Of a DNA stretch of 64,000 nt, positions 46,568 through 55,184 are shown piece by piece. Every line of letters starts with the position of its first letter. The first letter of the stretch is position 1. Source of the DNA: Candidatus Melainabacteria bacterium MEL.A1. Its GTDB lineage: Bacteria; Cyanobacteriota; Vampirovibrionia; Gastranaerophilales; Gastranaerophilaceae. Where the stretch lies: NCBI GenBank assembly GCA_001765415.1, contig CP017245.1, positions 186,001-250,000 on the forward strand. The letters run 5' to 3'. The notes under the pieces are model-generated. The model was given only the letters and a program-made list of their open reading frames with translations, was not told where the DNA came from and ran no database searches. Made by a program: the position numbers and the translations under genes.

Positions 46568-48187
46568 ATGACTTATTATATAAGTATGGAAAATAGTAAG
46601 ATAGTAGTAGTTGATGATGAAAAAATGGTAACCTCAGCTTTTAAAGCTTTGTTTAAAGTTGAGGGATATTCAGATATACATTTGTTTAACAACCCTAATG
46701 ATGCGGTTGAATTTTTGAGAGAAAATAAACCTGATTTAATAATTTCTGACTTTATGATGCCTGAAATGAATGGTTTGGAGTTTTTGACTGAGGCTAAAAA
46801 ACTCTATAATGAAGTAAGTATGATTTTGTTGACAGGTTATGCGGATAAGGAAAATGCAATTAAAGCGATAAACGAAATCGGGTTATATAAATATATTGAA
46901 AAACCTTGGGATAATGATGACTTGATGATGAATATTCGAAACGGCATTGAGAGAAGTCATTTATTAGAAAATTTGAGAAACAAAATAGAAGAACTTGAAA
47001 TAGCAAAGAAACAACTTCAAGATTATTCACAAAATTTAGAAAAAATTGTCGCAGAACGAACTGCAGATCTTTCTGAAGCAAATAAAAAATTGTCTGGCAT
47101 AATTAACTATTGTGCTGATGGAATTATCATTGTAGATGGCGAAGGTAATATTTTGCAAGTAAATCCGGCTTGCGAAAATATGGTTGGTTTGTCTGAATGC
47201 TCATTATGCAAAAAGAAAATTCAAGAAATTGCATATTCTAATGTAAAAGAATTTAATTCTGCAAAGGATAATAAATCCGGAGAAATATTTGGTTTGAGTG
47301 ATGAAAATTCAGAAATTCTTTTGAGAGATTATTTTGTAGTTAATTCTCTGAGTGGTATTCATACGCCTGTAGAGATGAGTTTTGCAGCGATTTCATCTGA
47401 TGATGACAAAAACGATAAGTTTGTTGGTGTTATCAGAGATGTAAGTGTTCAAAAGGAAACTGAAAAATTAAGAGATGATTTTATTGCAACACTTACTCAT
47501 GATATGAGAACCCCGCTATTAGCGGCCATTCAAACTCTTAAATTCTTCTTGGAAGGTGCTATTGGGGAACTTGATGACAAACAAAAAGTTCTTTTATCAA
47601 CAATGTTACAAAGTAACGAGGATTTATTGGGATTGGTTAATGCACTTTTGGAAGTTTATAGATTTGAAAGTGGAAAATTAACTCTTTGTAAAACAGCTTT
47701 TTCGGTAAAAGATTTAGTTGAGCAATGTTATTCGGAATTAAAACCGCTTGCAGAAAAGAAAAATATTGATTTTTCTGTAATTTTTGAATTGGAAGATAAT
47801 CTTCATATTTTAGCTGACAGAGCTGAAATTAAGAGAGTTATTACAAATCTTTGTGGAAATGCTTTGAATTATACAAACAAGAATGGAATTGTCAAAGTAT
47901 TGGCAAAAGCTCAATGTGGCGATTTTATTTTTTCTGTAACTGATAATGGAAACGGTATTCCTCAGAGTGATATTCCGAACTTATTTAAAAGATTTTCTCA
48001 AGGGACTGCTAGAAAACGTTCTACAGGTACAGGATTGGGCTTGTATTTGTCAAGACAAATTATTGAAGCTCATAATGGGAAAATTTGGGTAGATAGTAAA
48101 GTAGATAAAGGTAGTGAATTTTCTTTCCTATTAACAGATGTTGTTACTGGTGGAAAGGCAGAAGAAAGACAGGTTTCAAATGGCTAA
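46568..48187 (+). CDS. Cytoplasmic receiver-PAS-histidine kinase
   Basis: 539 aa, no membrane helices. Order: receiver domain with phosphoacceptor D61 (LIISDFMMPEMNG), coiled coil (about 125-170), PAS domain (about 172-290), HisKA with DFIATLTHDMRTPLLAAI near residue 305, and HATPase with NLCGNALNYTNKNG, DNGNGIPQSDI and GTGLGLYLSRQI. The kinase is therefore input-controlled by another kinase or phosphatase. It overlaps the response regulator gene by 8 bp, making a probable cognate pair. No Shine-Dalgarno is visible at the chosen start; M7 is an alternative. Confidence 0.9.
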   Translation: MTYYISMENSKIVVVDDEKMVTSAFKALFKVEGYSDIHLFNNPNDAVEFLRENKPDLIISDFMMPEMNGLEFLTEAKKLYNEVSMILLTGYADKENAIKAINEIGLYKYIEKPWDNDDLMMNIRNGIERSHLLENLRNKIEELEIAKKQLQDYSQNLEKIVAERTADLSEANKKLSGIINYCADGIIIVDGEGNILQVNPACENMVGLSECSLCKKKIQEIAYSNVKEFNSAKDNKSGEIFGLSDENSEILLRDYFVVNSLSGIHTPVEMSFAAISSDDDKNDKFVGVIRDVSVQKETEKLRDDFIATLTHDMRTPLLAAIQTLKFFLEGAIGELDDKQKVLLSTMLQSNEDLLGLVNALLEVYRFESGKLTLCKTAFSVKDLVEQCYSELKPLAEKKNIDFSVIFELEDNLHILADRAEIKRVITNLCGNALNYTNKNGIVKVLAKAQCGDFIFSVTDNGNGIPQSDIPNLFKRFSQGTARKRSTGTGLGLYLSRQIIEAHNGKIWVDSKVDKGSEFSFLLTDVVTGGKAEERQVSNG

Positions 48188-48854
48188 AAACGTCAGAGTT
48201 CTTATCGTAGAAGATCATGATATGGCTCGTATGGGATTATCAGTAGTATTAGGAAACAACGATAAAATTGAAGTTGTTGGAATGAGTGCTGATGGGCAAG
48301 ATGGCGTTGATAAAGCTTTGGAACTTATTCCTGATGTTGTGATTATGGATATTGGTTTGCCTACAATTGATGGAATAGAAGCAACAAAAAGAATTAAATC
48401 TCAGAATACTAAAATTAAAGTTTTGATGTACACATCAAGAGAAGATGAAGATGATATATTTGATTCGTTCAAAGCTGGTGCAGATGGTTATATTACCAAA
48501 GGTGCAACGTCAGAGCAAACAGTTTCTGCAGTTTTGGCGGTATCGGAAGGTGCAGGATGGCTTGATCCTGCAATTGCAAAGGTTGTGCTTACAAATATAA
48601 GACGTGGTGATTCTTCTAATGAGAAACGTGGTGAAATTAACTATAAACTAGGCAAAAATCTTTATGGTTTAACGGAAAGAGAAATGGAAGTTTTGGCTTT
48701 AATTGTAGATGGATTAACTAATCCGCAAATTGCAGAAAAACTTGTTATTACTATTTCTACAACAAAAACTCATGTTCACAGTATTTTGCAAAAACTTTAT
48801 GTAAATACTCGTTCTAAAGCTATTTCTATGGCTATGAAGGAAGGTTTGGTTTAA
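48180..48854 (+). CDS. NarL/LuxR-type response regulator
   Basis: 224 aa. Receiver with D57 (VVIMDIGLPTIDG) and a C-terminal LuxR-type helix-turn-helix (LTEREMEVLALIVDGLTNPQIAEKL... region, about 160-220). DNA-binding partner of the upstream kinase by overlap. The start at 48180 is set by the domain start. Its stop overlaps the next ATG (TAATG), coupling it to an unknown protein. Confidence 0.93.
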   Translation: MAKNVRVLIVEDHDMARMGLSVVLGNNDKIEVVGMSADGQDGVDKALELIPDVVIMDIGLPTIDGIEATKRIKSQNTKIKVLMYTSREDEDDIFDSFKAGADGYITKGATSEQTVSAVLAVSEGAGWLDPAIAKVVLTNIRRGDSSNEKRGEINYKLGKNLYGLTEREMEVLALIVDGLTNPQIAEKLVITISTTKTHVHSILQKLYVNTRSKAISMAMKEGLV

Positions 48855-50212
48855 TGCTATACGCATTGTTAGGAATTGCTGCTGCATTTTGCGCTTATAT
48901 TCAGTGGGGAGATGAAATCCCTGTTCCTTATGTTGAAAAAAATCAAACTAAACAAGAAGCAAAATATATTCACAATGTGAATAAAAGAGCTGAAAAAGAA
49001 AAATATGAACGAACTAAAATGAGCCGTACTCCGTCAGGCTATATGACTGTTGAGGAGTATGAGGAGCTTTCTGCCCCTAAAGATAGGATGTCTATGGAAG
49101 TAGAAATTCCTAAAATTCCTACTCCTGCGGATATGGTTTACGTACCGCAACCAAATTATAAAATTGCAAGATATAACAATCCACCAGGAAGTCCTGAAAT
49201 TACGATAACTAATACCTTGTATAAAAGATGGCAGCAAAATGCGCAAGGTATTGTTTCTCCGGATTTTAAAAGATTAGTTTATCCATCAGTTTATTATTAT
49301 CCCAATAGTGGCTCTACAGCTTGTGATTTATTTGTGATAAATCTTGAAGAAGCTAAGTCTAATATGGATAGAATTTTGACTGCAAACACTGTTCATAGGT
49401 TATCTGAACCAATTTTGTCAACAGAAAAAACAAATGACAATTATTTTACGTTCAGAACTCTAACTCCTGTTGATTTCACACCCGATGGTACGAAGTTGTT
49501 GGTTAAAGAAAAAATAGGAAATACTCGTGATGGAATTTGGAAAACTACTCCGATTGTGTATGATTTTTCTGTTGGTAATTCTTATAGCTTAGCAGATGTT
49601 AGAGATGCAATTGTTTATTATTGGAAAGAAACCAAAGGTTTAAATCTAAATGATAAGCGTTGGGATATTTATCCTTTGGGTTTTTCATCCAGTAATCCTG
49701 ATTGGGTTGTTGTAAATGCAGTAGCTTATACTGGTAATACTCCTGTAAATCTGGGAGTATGGATTGTTACTGCGCATGGAGAAAGACCAAGATTAATGAC
49801 TATGGACAACTCCTCTACTGTTCAGATTGGGATGAATGGCTATAAATTAGTTAAAGATGGTGTTGTAGCTCCTAGTATTACAGAAAAGGAAGAACAACAG
49901 TTAAAACGAATTGAAAAAGCCTCTGAAAAACAAAAAAAAGCTGAAGATAAAGCTGAATTAAAGGCTCTAAAAAATTCATATAAAGCTAAAATTAAAGAAA
50001 TGAATGCGGAATTTAAAGAATCTCAAAAAGACTATGCTTTGAGAGAAAAAATACAAAGTTCTACATCAGGGAATGAAGCAATTGAAAAATATAAAGCAAT
50101 AAAGGCTGAACAAGAAAGTAAAAAAGCCGCTGAATTGGAAAAACAAAAAGCTAAAGAGTTAAAAGAAATTCAAAAACAACAGGCAAAAGCGGCTAAACAA
50201 CAAAATAAATAG
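48854..50212 (+). CDS. Unknown protein with N-terminal hydrophobic segment and long C-terminal coiled coil
   Basis: 452 aa, translationally coupled to the response regulator. The first 17 residues are hydrophobic (MLYALLGIAAAFCAYIQW), likely a signal or anchor. The central part (about 110-340) looks like WD40/TolB-type beta strands (ISPDFKRLVYPSV, VDFTPDGTKLLVKE). The last 105 residues are Lys/Glu/Ala-rich coiled coil. No family recognised. Coupling suggests it is an output or a partner of the two-component system. Confidence 0.75.
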   Translation: MLYALLGIAAAFCAYIQWGDEIPVPYVEKNQTKQEAKYIHNVNKRAEKEKYERTKMSRTPSGYMTVEEYEELSAPKDRMSMEVEIPKIPTPADMVYVPQPNYKIARYNNPPGSPEITITNTLYKRWQQNAQGIVSPDFKRLVYPSVYYYPNSGSTACDLFVINLEEAKSNMDRILTANTVHRLSEPILSTEKTNDNYFTFRTLTPVDFTPDGTKLLVKEKIGNTRDGIWKTTPIVYDFSVGNSYSLADVRDAIVYYWKETKGLNLNDKRWDIYPLGFSSSNPDWVVVNAVAYTGNTPVNLGVWIVTAHGERPRLMTMDNSSTVQIGMNGYKLVKDGVVAPSITEKEEQQLKRIEKASEKQKKAEDKAELKALKNSYKAKIKEMNAEFKESQKDYALREKIQSSTSGNEAIEKYKAIKAEQESKKAAELEKQKAKELKEIQKQQAKAAKQQNK

Positions 50213-50214
50213 GT

Positions 50215-50703
50215 TTATTTCTTTAAGAACGTTTCAATTATACCTATTAATTTTAACAACATGTCTTTAGCTTTTGTTTCAATAATTGCATTCGATAAAT
50301 ATTTTTTTAATTCTAAAAGTTCAACTTTTTTCTTAGCTCTATAAATTTTAGGAGCGTACCAGTTATAAATATTTTTCGTCCTAACCTCTCCTGCTAATAT
50401 TAGCTCATCAATGTCATACTTTTTCGCAATATAGTGCATTTTGTTTTTTAGTTTAGTATTTTCTTTTCTTAATTCTTTATAATCAGCCTTATCAGAGCTT
50501 AAGTAATAATCTCTTAAATTAGATTTTTGAGTTTTTAGATTTGCCTCTGTGATATTATGTTTTTGCCAAACTGGCATAAATTCAGCTTCAGCCTCAGTAA
50601 ATTCAAGTTTTCTTGGAGGGATGTCCTTTGGATATTTTCTTCTTCCAGTAAAAGACATGTTAAAATTGTTTGTATTTCGTGTGTTAAGTAAATTGATATT
50701 CAT
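50215..50703 (-). CDS. Unknown protein with N-terminal F-x-G tag
   Basis: 162 aa, very basic. Starts with MNINLLNTRNTNNFNMSFTG, an Asn-rich stretch ending in F-T-G, matching the tag in four other proteins of this window. The rest is helical, Lys/Glu-rich (LRKENTKLKNKMHYIAKKY), with no membrane helix. Convergent with the upstream gene, stops 2 bp apart. Function unknown. Confidence 0.7.
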   Translation of the reverse strand: MNINLLNTRNTNNFNMSFTGRRKYPKDIPPRKLEFTEAEAEFMPVWQKHNITEANLKTQKSNLRDYYLSSDKADYKELRKENTKLKNKMHYIAKKYDIDELILAGEVRTKNIYNWYAPKIYRAKKKVELLELKKYLSNAIIETKAKDMLLKLIGIIETFLKK

Positions 50704-50741
50704 ATTTTATTTAAAATCTATAAAAATAAAATTTGCGCAAA

Positions 50742-50996
50742 TTATTGAATATTGTTAATAAGTTTTAATTTTTCAAATCGAGATAATTTTTTAATTCTTC
50801 TTTCTTCTTTCATCGCATCAGATTTCGTTTCAAATTCTTTTTGATAAACAATTTTTATCGGTTTGTGTGAACGTGTATATTTTGCACCTTTACCTTCAAG
50901 ATGTGCTTGAAAACGCTTTTCAACGTCATCTGTATAGCCGCAATACAGAGTATTTTGTTCTGTCAAAAGAATGTATGTGAAATATTTTTTATCCAT
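50742..50996 (-). CDS. GIY-YIG endonuclease domain protein
   Basis: 84 aa, a minimal GIY-YIG nuclease of the UPF0213/YhbQ type. YFTYILLTEQNTLYCGYTDD carries the T-Y-I and Y-C-G variants of the two motifs, R28 is the catalytic-type Arg and E65 the metal-binding Glu. I start at ATG 50996 because an upstream terminator occupies 51012-51036. DNA repair or decay of foreign DNA is usually proposed; unproven. Confidence 0.85.
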   Translation of the reverse strand: MDKKYFTYILLTEQNTLYCGYTDDVEKRFQAHLEGKGAKYTRSHKPIKIVYQKEFETKSDAMKEERRIKKLSRFEKLKLINNIQ

Positions 50997-51011
50997 AATA
51001 TATTCATATAT

Positions 51012-51036
51012 AAAAAAGACGGTTTTTTGAACCGTC
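51012..51036 (-). terminator. Rho-independent terminator of the Gly/Ser/Cys-rich gene
   Basis: On the minus strand GACGGTT, 5-base loop, AACCGTC, then six T. It follows the gene ending at 51093 and precedes the GIY-YIG gene. Confidence 0.85.
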
Positions 51037-51092
51037 AATTAATGTATTTCTTTTTCTTTTTTCTCTAAACTTTTTATAAAACAATTTTGTAT

Positions 51093-51473
51093 TTAGCAAA
51101 CTGATGAAAAACCACCAGATGATGCTCCGCATGATGAAGTTGCTCCTCCTGAAAATCCTGCATCACAACCGCCGGAAAATGTCCCTCCATCAGATGATGA
51201 AAAACTACCTTCGGAAGATAACGTAGATACTGCGCTAGAAAAATCGCTTAAAAATCCACCATTATAAGCAACAGTTGCACCACAATCAGCATATTGAGTG
51301 TAATCAACTGAAAACGGATTGCTTGATGAAAACATATCATATACTTTTGTTTCAAATAAACTATGAGGTTGGTTCATTGCCAAAGAACCAGCTGTTTCAA
51401 TTGCTTCGGAAGGTTTTGTGCTTCTGATATTATTAGTTCTTGTTTGTGAAGATTTAGCTAAGATGTCGTTCAT
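51093..51473 (-). CDS. Small protein with Gly/Ser/Cys-rich C-terminus
   Basis: 126 aa. ATG 51473 follows AGGAGC. The N-terminal 70 residues are ordinary and leader-like (MNDILAKSSQTRTNN ... SLFETKVYDMF); the last 35 residues are almost only G, S, C, F, A and T (SGGCDAGFSGGATSSCGASS and more) with four Cys in the gene's tail. No signal peptide. It resembles a modified-peptide precursor in layout, but no modifying enzyme or transporter is next to it. A structural or metal-binding role is equally possible. It has its own terminator. Confidence 0.7.
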   Translation of the reverse strand: MNDILAKSSQTRTNNIRSTKPSEAIETAGSLAMNQPHSLFETKVYDMFSSSNPFSVDYTQYADCGATVAYNGGFLSDFSSAVSTLSSEGSFSSSDGGTFSGGCDAGFSGGATSSCGASSGGFSSVC

Positions 51474-51658
51474 ATCTGCTCCTATTAATATCTCGTGTAC
51501 ATTTATATAAAAAAATATTTTTTTGCTCAATTTCAGCATGTATCTTTTTCGTTACAATACTTAATATAATATATCAATCCATTGATTTAGATGCTTAAAA
51601 CCCTTGATTGATGTGCATTTTTAATATCTCTTGTATTGTATATGTGTGAGGATAGGAT

Positions 51659-52300
51659 ATGTTGAAGAAATTTTTATTAACACTAATACTTATTTTAGCA
51701 GGCTTGAGTGCCTTTGCTACAGACAATTTTTTAAACTCTGTAGTTATTGACAATGTTGATGGAGAAACCTCTGTTGTTTTGCGCTCAGATGAAGTAGCAA
51801 AAGTTAAAAGAGAAATAGAATCTCCAAATAAAATTGTTATTAATCTGAAAGGGATTAAACAATCGCCAGATATTAATACAATGTACAAAAACACAACGAG
51901 AGTAAAAGGTCTAGCTATTCAGAGTGAAAAAAACAATGAATTAAAAATTTATATTGAAGCACCTGAAATTGCGAAAGCTAATATCGTCTTTGAAACTCCA
52001 AATTCAGCACCAATTACTGTTTCTAGTGCAGTGAGTGAAGGAAAAGTTTTGTGGTGTGTTGTGTCAATTATGTTGTTGTTGCTTGTAATGAAATCAGCTA
52101 GAAACGCAAGACCTAAAGCACCTGCGAAACCTGATATTAATGAGATAATAAAAGAAAGAGAAAAAGCATTATATAAAAATTTCCAAAAAGAAGTTTCAAC
52201 AATGCCAAGCATGAATTATAGATTAAAAGGTTATTCTAAACATGTATTGAAGGGTGAAACCATCAGAAGCTATGAAAGCAGAATGACTTCAAGAGTGTAG
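51659..52300 (+). CDS. AMIN-domain-like secreted, membrane-anchored protein
   Basis: 213 aa. Signal peptide (about 1-20, cleaving after SAFA), then an AMIN-like domain (about 24-120: NSVVIDNVDGETSVVLRSDE, KIVINLKGI), a membrane helix (about 130-146) and a basic cytoplasmic tail. AMIN domains target cell-wall amidases and PilQ to the septum or envelope. AGGATAGG precedes the ATG. It lies just before prepilin locus 2, which may be meaningful. Confidence 0.72.
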   Translation: MLKKFLLTLILILAGLSAFATDNFLNSVVIDNVDGETSVVLRSDEVAKVKREIESPNKIVINLKGIKQSPDINTMYKNTTRVKGLAIQSEKNNELKIYIEAPEIAKANIVFETPNSAPITVSSAVSEGKVLWCVVSIMLLLLVMKSARNARPKAPAKPDINEIIKEREKALYKNFQKEVSTMPSMNYRLKGYSKHVLKGETIRSYESRMTSRV

Positions 52301-52359
52301 GAGAAAATTACTCTTTCCTTTGATTGAGAAGCGTGAAAAGTCCTTATCGTTATTAATAA

Positions 52360-52384
52360 GTGAACGGTGAGTAGACCTTATCAA
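52360..52384 (-). repeat. Inverted copy of the leader repeat of locus 2
   Basis: Reverse complement contains GATAAGGTCTACTCAC and TTCAC words matching 52912-52936 with about two mismatches. The pair brackets a REP element, the promoter, the ATG and the poly-G tract. Confidence 0.65.
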
Positions 52385-52396
52385 GGAAATTGTTTT

Positions 52397-52500
52397 CCTC
52401 CCTTATGAGGGAGGTTAGGTGGGTGCTATCCCGTAAGGAGAATATTATAAGCTTTCACCCATCTGTCCTACGGACATCTTCCCTATGATAAATAGGGAAG
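52397..52500. repeat. Palindromic REP-like element, type A, third copy
   Basis: Hairpin CCTCCCT/AGGGAGG (52397-52414), the same GGGTGCTATCCCGTAAGG core, inner TGTCC/GGACA hairpin, and hairpin CTTCCCTAT/ATAGGGAAG (52478-52500). Diverged from the copies at 15961 and 34102 but clearly one family. The 277-bp interval 52301-52577 holds only this element, an inverted repeat and a promoter. Confidence 0.8.
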
Positions 52501-52515
52501 AATTTGGGCAACCAC

Positions 52516-52544
52516 TTGAAAAACATCAAAAAATTTGTTAAAAT
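52516..52544 (+). promoter_or_regulatory. Sigma-70-like promoter of poly-G prepilin locus 2
   Basis: TTGAAA (52516-52521), 17-bp spacer, TAAAAT (52539-52544). GAGAGG at 52565-52570 and ATG 52578 follow. Confidence 0.68.
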
Positions 52545-52577
52545 GGTAATGTAATTACTGAATTGAGAGGAATTTTT

Positions 52578-53686
52578 ATGAAAAAGAGATTTTTTAGTTG
52601 CATCGGGGGGGGGGCAATGCTCGCATAACCTCTCATAATCAGGGTTTCAGCCTGATTAAAGCTTTTAATAATCTCGCCCTTTGGGGAGAGAAGAAATTTG
52701 TTAGTGAGCAAGAGCGAACTTACAAATTTCAGAGAGGGGTTAATAATAAACTGGATTGCCACGCTAACCAAACTAGAATATTATCAAAAGAATACAGTTT
52801 TGTTGCAGGTGACTACGTGCGTAGCACCGCTCGCAATGACGTGAAACGTCATACTGAGGACAACAGTCCGAAGTATCGCATGGTTAGTAAAATGAAAGGA
52901 AATAATTTTTTCGATAAGGTCCACTCACTATTCACTACTCACCATTCACTTAAACGAGCAGGTGCTACGCACGTAGCCCTCTGTGAGAGTGTTGGTTCAT
53001 ACTTCAGACATTGGTGTGGAGCTTTCACTCTCGCTGAAGTTCTTGTCACTCTCGGTATTATCGGTGTCGTTTCAGCAATGACTGTTCCAACATTAATGCA
53101 AAATTATCAACGTCAAAGTTACGTTACTCAGTTACATAAAACATATAATGAGATGTCACAGGCTCTTTTGAGATATCAAACTGACAGAAATGCTCTCAAT
53201 TTAAGAGAAGCAGGTATGAGTTCACAAGCAGAAGTAAATAATTTTATTTCTTCTTATTTTAAAGTTGTGAATAGTTGTTTGGATAGTAGTACTGTTACTC
53301 CATGTTTTGCAAATCAGTCAGAATATAAGAAAATATCTGGAGCAACCGCAAGTGGTTTTGATAATGACGCTGATGGACTTGGAATGAGTTTTGTTTTAGC
53401 TAATGGAACATCAATTAGACCGTGGTTGAGTAATGGCAGAAATTTTATTGTTATGGTTGTTGATGTTAATGGACAAAAAGGTCCTAATATATTGGGGAGA
53501 GATTTTTTTGACATGTGTATAGATGTAAATGGTAATATTGATACTTGTCTACGCAATGGAGGAACATTCCCTCATACTGAGGCTCAACGTGAAACAGAAT
53601 TTAATGATGTTTGTATTGCAGATAGTGCTTCTATAGCTGGTTGTTTCGGTAAAATTTTAAACGATAATTGGCAAATGAATTACTAA
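52578..53686 (+). CDS. Prepilin-like gene, locus 2, with poly-G tract; out of frame from its ATG in this sequence
   Basis: ATG 52578, with promoter and GAGAGG before it, reads MKKRFFSCI then GGGAMLA and TAA just after a G10 tract. The prepilin frame is open from 52598 to 53686. It encodes a leader of about 140 residues sharing HTEDNSPKYRM, SLFTTHHSLKR and GATHVALC-SVGSYFRHWC with locus 1, then GAFTLAEVLVTLGIIGVVSA and a Cys-rich pilin body. Eleven or eight G would join them. The leader contains inverted repeats. Off as written; alternatives as for locus 1. Confidence 0.7.
52605..52614 (+). repeat. Poly-G tract (G10), candidate phase-variation switch
   Basis: Ten G, 25 bp after the ATG at 52578, in the same one-base-short register as the tract at 38506-38515. 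Confidence 0.85.
52813..52976. repeat. Stem-loop element within the prepilin leader of locus 2
   Basis: Arm 52813-52833 is the reverse complement of 52955-52976 apart from one extra base; the core is CTACGTGCGTAG. The element reads through in the prepilin frame. Only its right half is present in the locus 1 leader. Confidence 0.75.
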
Positions 53687-53698
53687 ATATATAAATAA

Positions 53699-53718
53699 GG
53701 CGGGAAACATATCCCGCC
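53699..53718. terminator. Stem-loop between convergent prepilin locus 2 and wecB
   Basis: GGCGGGA, 6-base loop, TCCCGCC: a GC-rich perfect stem between two convergent stops, likely used in both directions although the T-run is short. Confidence 0.75.
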
Positions 53719-53729
53719 TATATAATTTA

Positions 53730-54839
53730 TTAATATTTAGAAATAATTTCTTCTATTTTTTTAGATGAAGTTCCATCCCCATAAGGGTTTTGGGCTTTTA
53801 AACGAGTTTCTTCTCTCGTTTTAGAAAGAATATTTTCACTGTAAGAAACAATTTTGTCATAATCTGCTCCGACCAAAACTGAAACTCCTGCATCAATACC
53901 TTCTTGACGTTCCGTTTCATATCTCATAACGAGTGTCGGACAACCAAACGAAGGAGCTTCTTCTTGTATTCCGCCGGAATCAGTAAGTATTAACTTTGCA
54001 TTCTTCATCAAATATACAAGGTATGGATAATCCAATGGTTTTAAAAGTTTAACATTAGAGTATTTTTCCAACCTTGCGTGGATTTTATCTTTAACATTCG
54101 GATTCGGGTGTACCGGAATAACAAATGTATGGTCTTTATATTCGGTTACAAGATGTTCAATAGCATCAAGTATCCTATTTATTCTTTCTCCGTGATTTTC
54201 ACGCCTGTGAGCAGTTATAAGAACCAACTTATCGTCAATTGTTATTCCAAGATTTTTATAATATTCTTTTGCGCTATTAAGAGTTTCTTCTGAAAGACAG
54301 AAAAGTGCATCAATTACAGTGTTTCCTACTACAAATATTTTGTCATCAGAAATATTTTCTTTTAATAAAGCTTGTCTATTTTTTTCAGTAGGTGCAAAAT
54401 TTAATTCTGCAACACGAGAGGTCATTTGACGCATAACTTCTTCCGGAAACGGTTCATAAATATCATAAGATCTCAAACCTGCTTCAACGTGATATACAGG
54501 GATTTTTCTATAAAAACTTGCTAAAGCGCCACAAAGAACAGTCATTGTGTCACCTTGTACAATTGTAGCATCAACTTTGTTGTTATCAAAAACTTTATCT
54601 AAGGCTGTTAAAATACGTGTTTGTACTTCCAACAACGATTGATTTGGTTTCATACAATCAAGGTTAATATCGGCTTTTAAGCCAAAATATGCCAATGTTT
54701 GATTTGAGAGTTCTTTTTGTTGCTCTGTATTGCAAACAATAACATTATATTTTTCTGGATATTTTTTTAGTTCCAAAATAACCGGCGCTAATTTTATTAC
54801 TTCGGGGCGCGTTCCGAATACAAATAATATATTTTTCAT
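53730..54839 (-). CDS. wecB: UDP-N-acetylglucosamine 2-epimerase
   Basis: 369 aa GT-B fold enzyme that interconverts UDP-GlcNAc and UDP-ManNAc for cell-surface polysaccharide. FGTRPEVIKLAPVI (about 6-19), QGDTMTVLCGALASFYRKIPVYHVEAGLRS (region 80-110), TAHRRENHGER near 195 and DSGGIQEEAPSFGCP near 280 are all conserved. Start at 54839 from the domain boundary. Single gene, no sugar cluster around it. Confidence 0.95.
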   Translation of the reverse strand: MKNILFVFGTRPEVIKLAPVILELKKYPEKYNVIVCNTEQQKELSNQTLAYFGLKADINLDCMKPNQSLLEVQTRILTALDKVFDNNKVDATIVQGDTMTVLCGALASFYRKIPVYHVEAGLRSYDIYEPFPEEVMRQMTSRVAELNFAPTEKNRQALLKENISDDKIFVVGNTVIDALFCLSEETLNSAKEYYKNLGITIDDKLVLITAHRRENHGERINRILDAIEHLVTEYKDHTFVIPVHPNPNVKDKIHARLEKYSNVKLLKPLDYPYLVYLMKNAKLILTDSGGIQEEAPSFGCPTLVMRYETERQEGIDAGVSVLVGADYDKIVSYSENILSKTREETRLKAQNPYGDGTSSKKIEEIISKY

Positions 54840-54951
54840 AATGCTAAGTTTAATATAAAAATTAATCTTATGCAAATAATCCTAAGTATTGGATAGTAGG
54901 GGGATATGTCGTATGTTTAACGCTTTATAATAATAAAAAAAGGAGTGAAAC

Positions 54952-55182
54952 ATGTTAGATTTGTATATTTCAGAAACATGCCCATATTGCCAAAAAGTTA
55001 TGGAATTTTTTGAAAAAAATAATATTAATTTTACTAAAAAAGATGTTGCAGAACCTGAAAATCTTAGTTCTCTTTTAAAATTGGGCGGAAAAGCTCAAAT
55101 TCCATTTTTAGATGATCCTCAAAATGGAGTTTCTATGTATGAGTCAGATGATATTATTGAATATGCAAAAAATAGAGGTTAA
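54952..55182 (+). CDS. Glutaredoxin-like protein
   Basis: 76 aa thioredoxin fold with the CPYC redox motif at residues 10-13, cis-proline in KAQIPFLDD and the C-terminal GxxMYESDDIIEYA helix. AAGGAG precedes the ATG. It ends 2 bp before the hybrid-cluster-protein homologue, with which it is probably co-translated. Confidence 0.92.
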   Translation: MLDLYISETCPYCQKVMEFFEKNNINFTKKDVAEPENLSSLLKLGGKAQIPFLDDPQNGVSMYESDDIIEYAKNRG

Positions 55183-55184
55183 AA

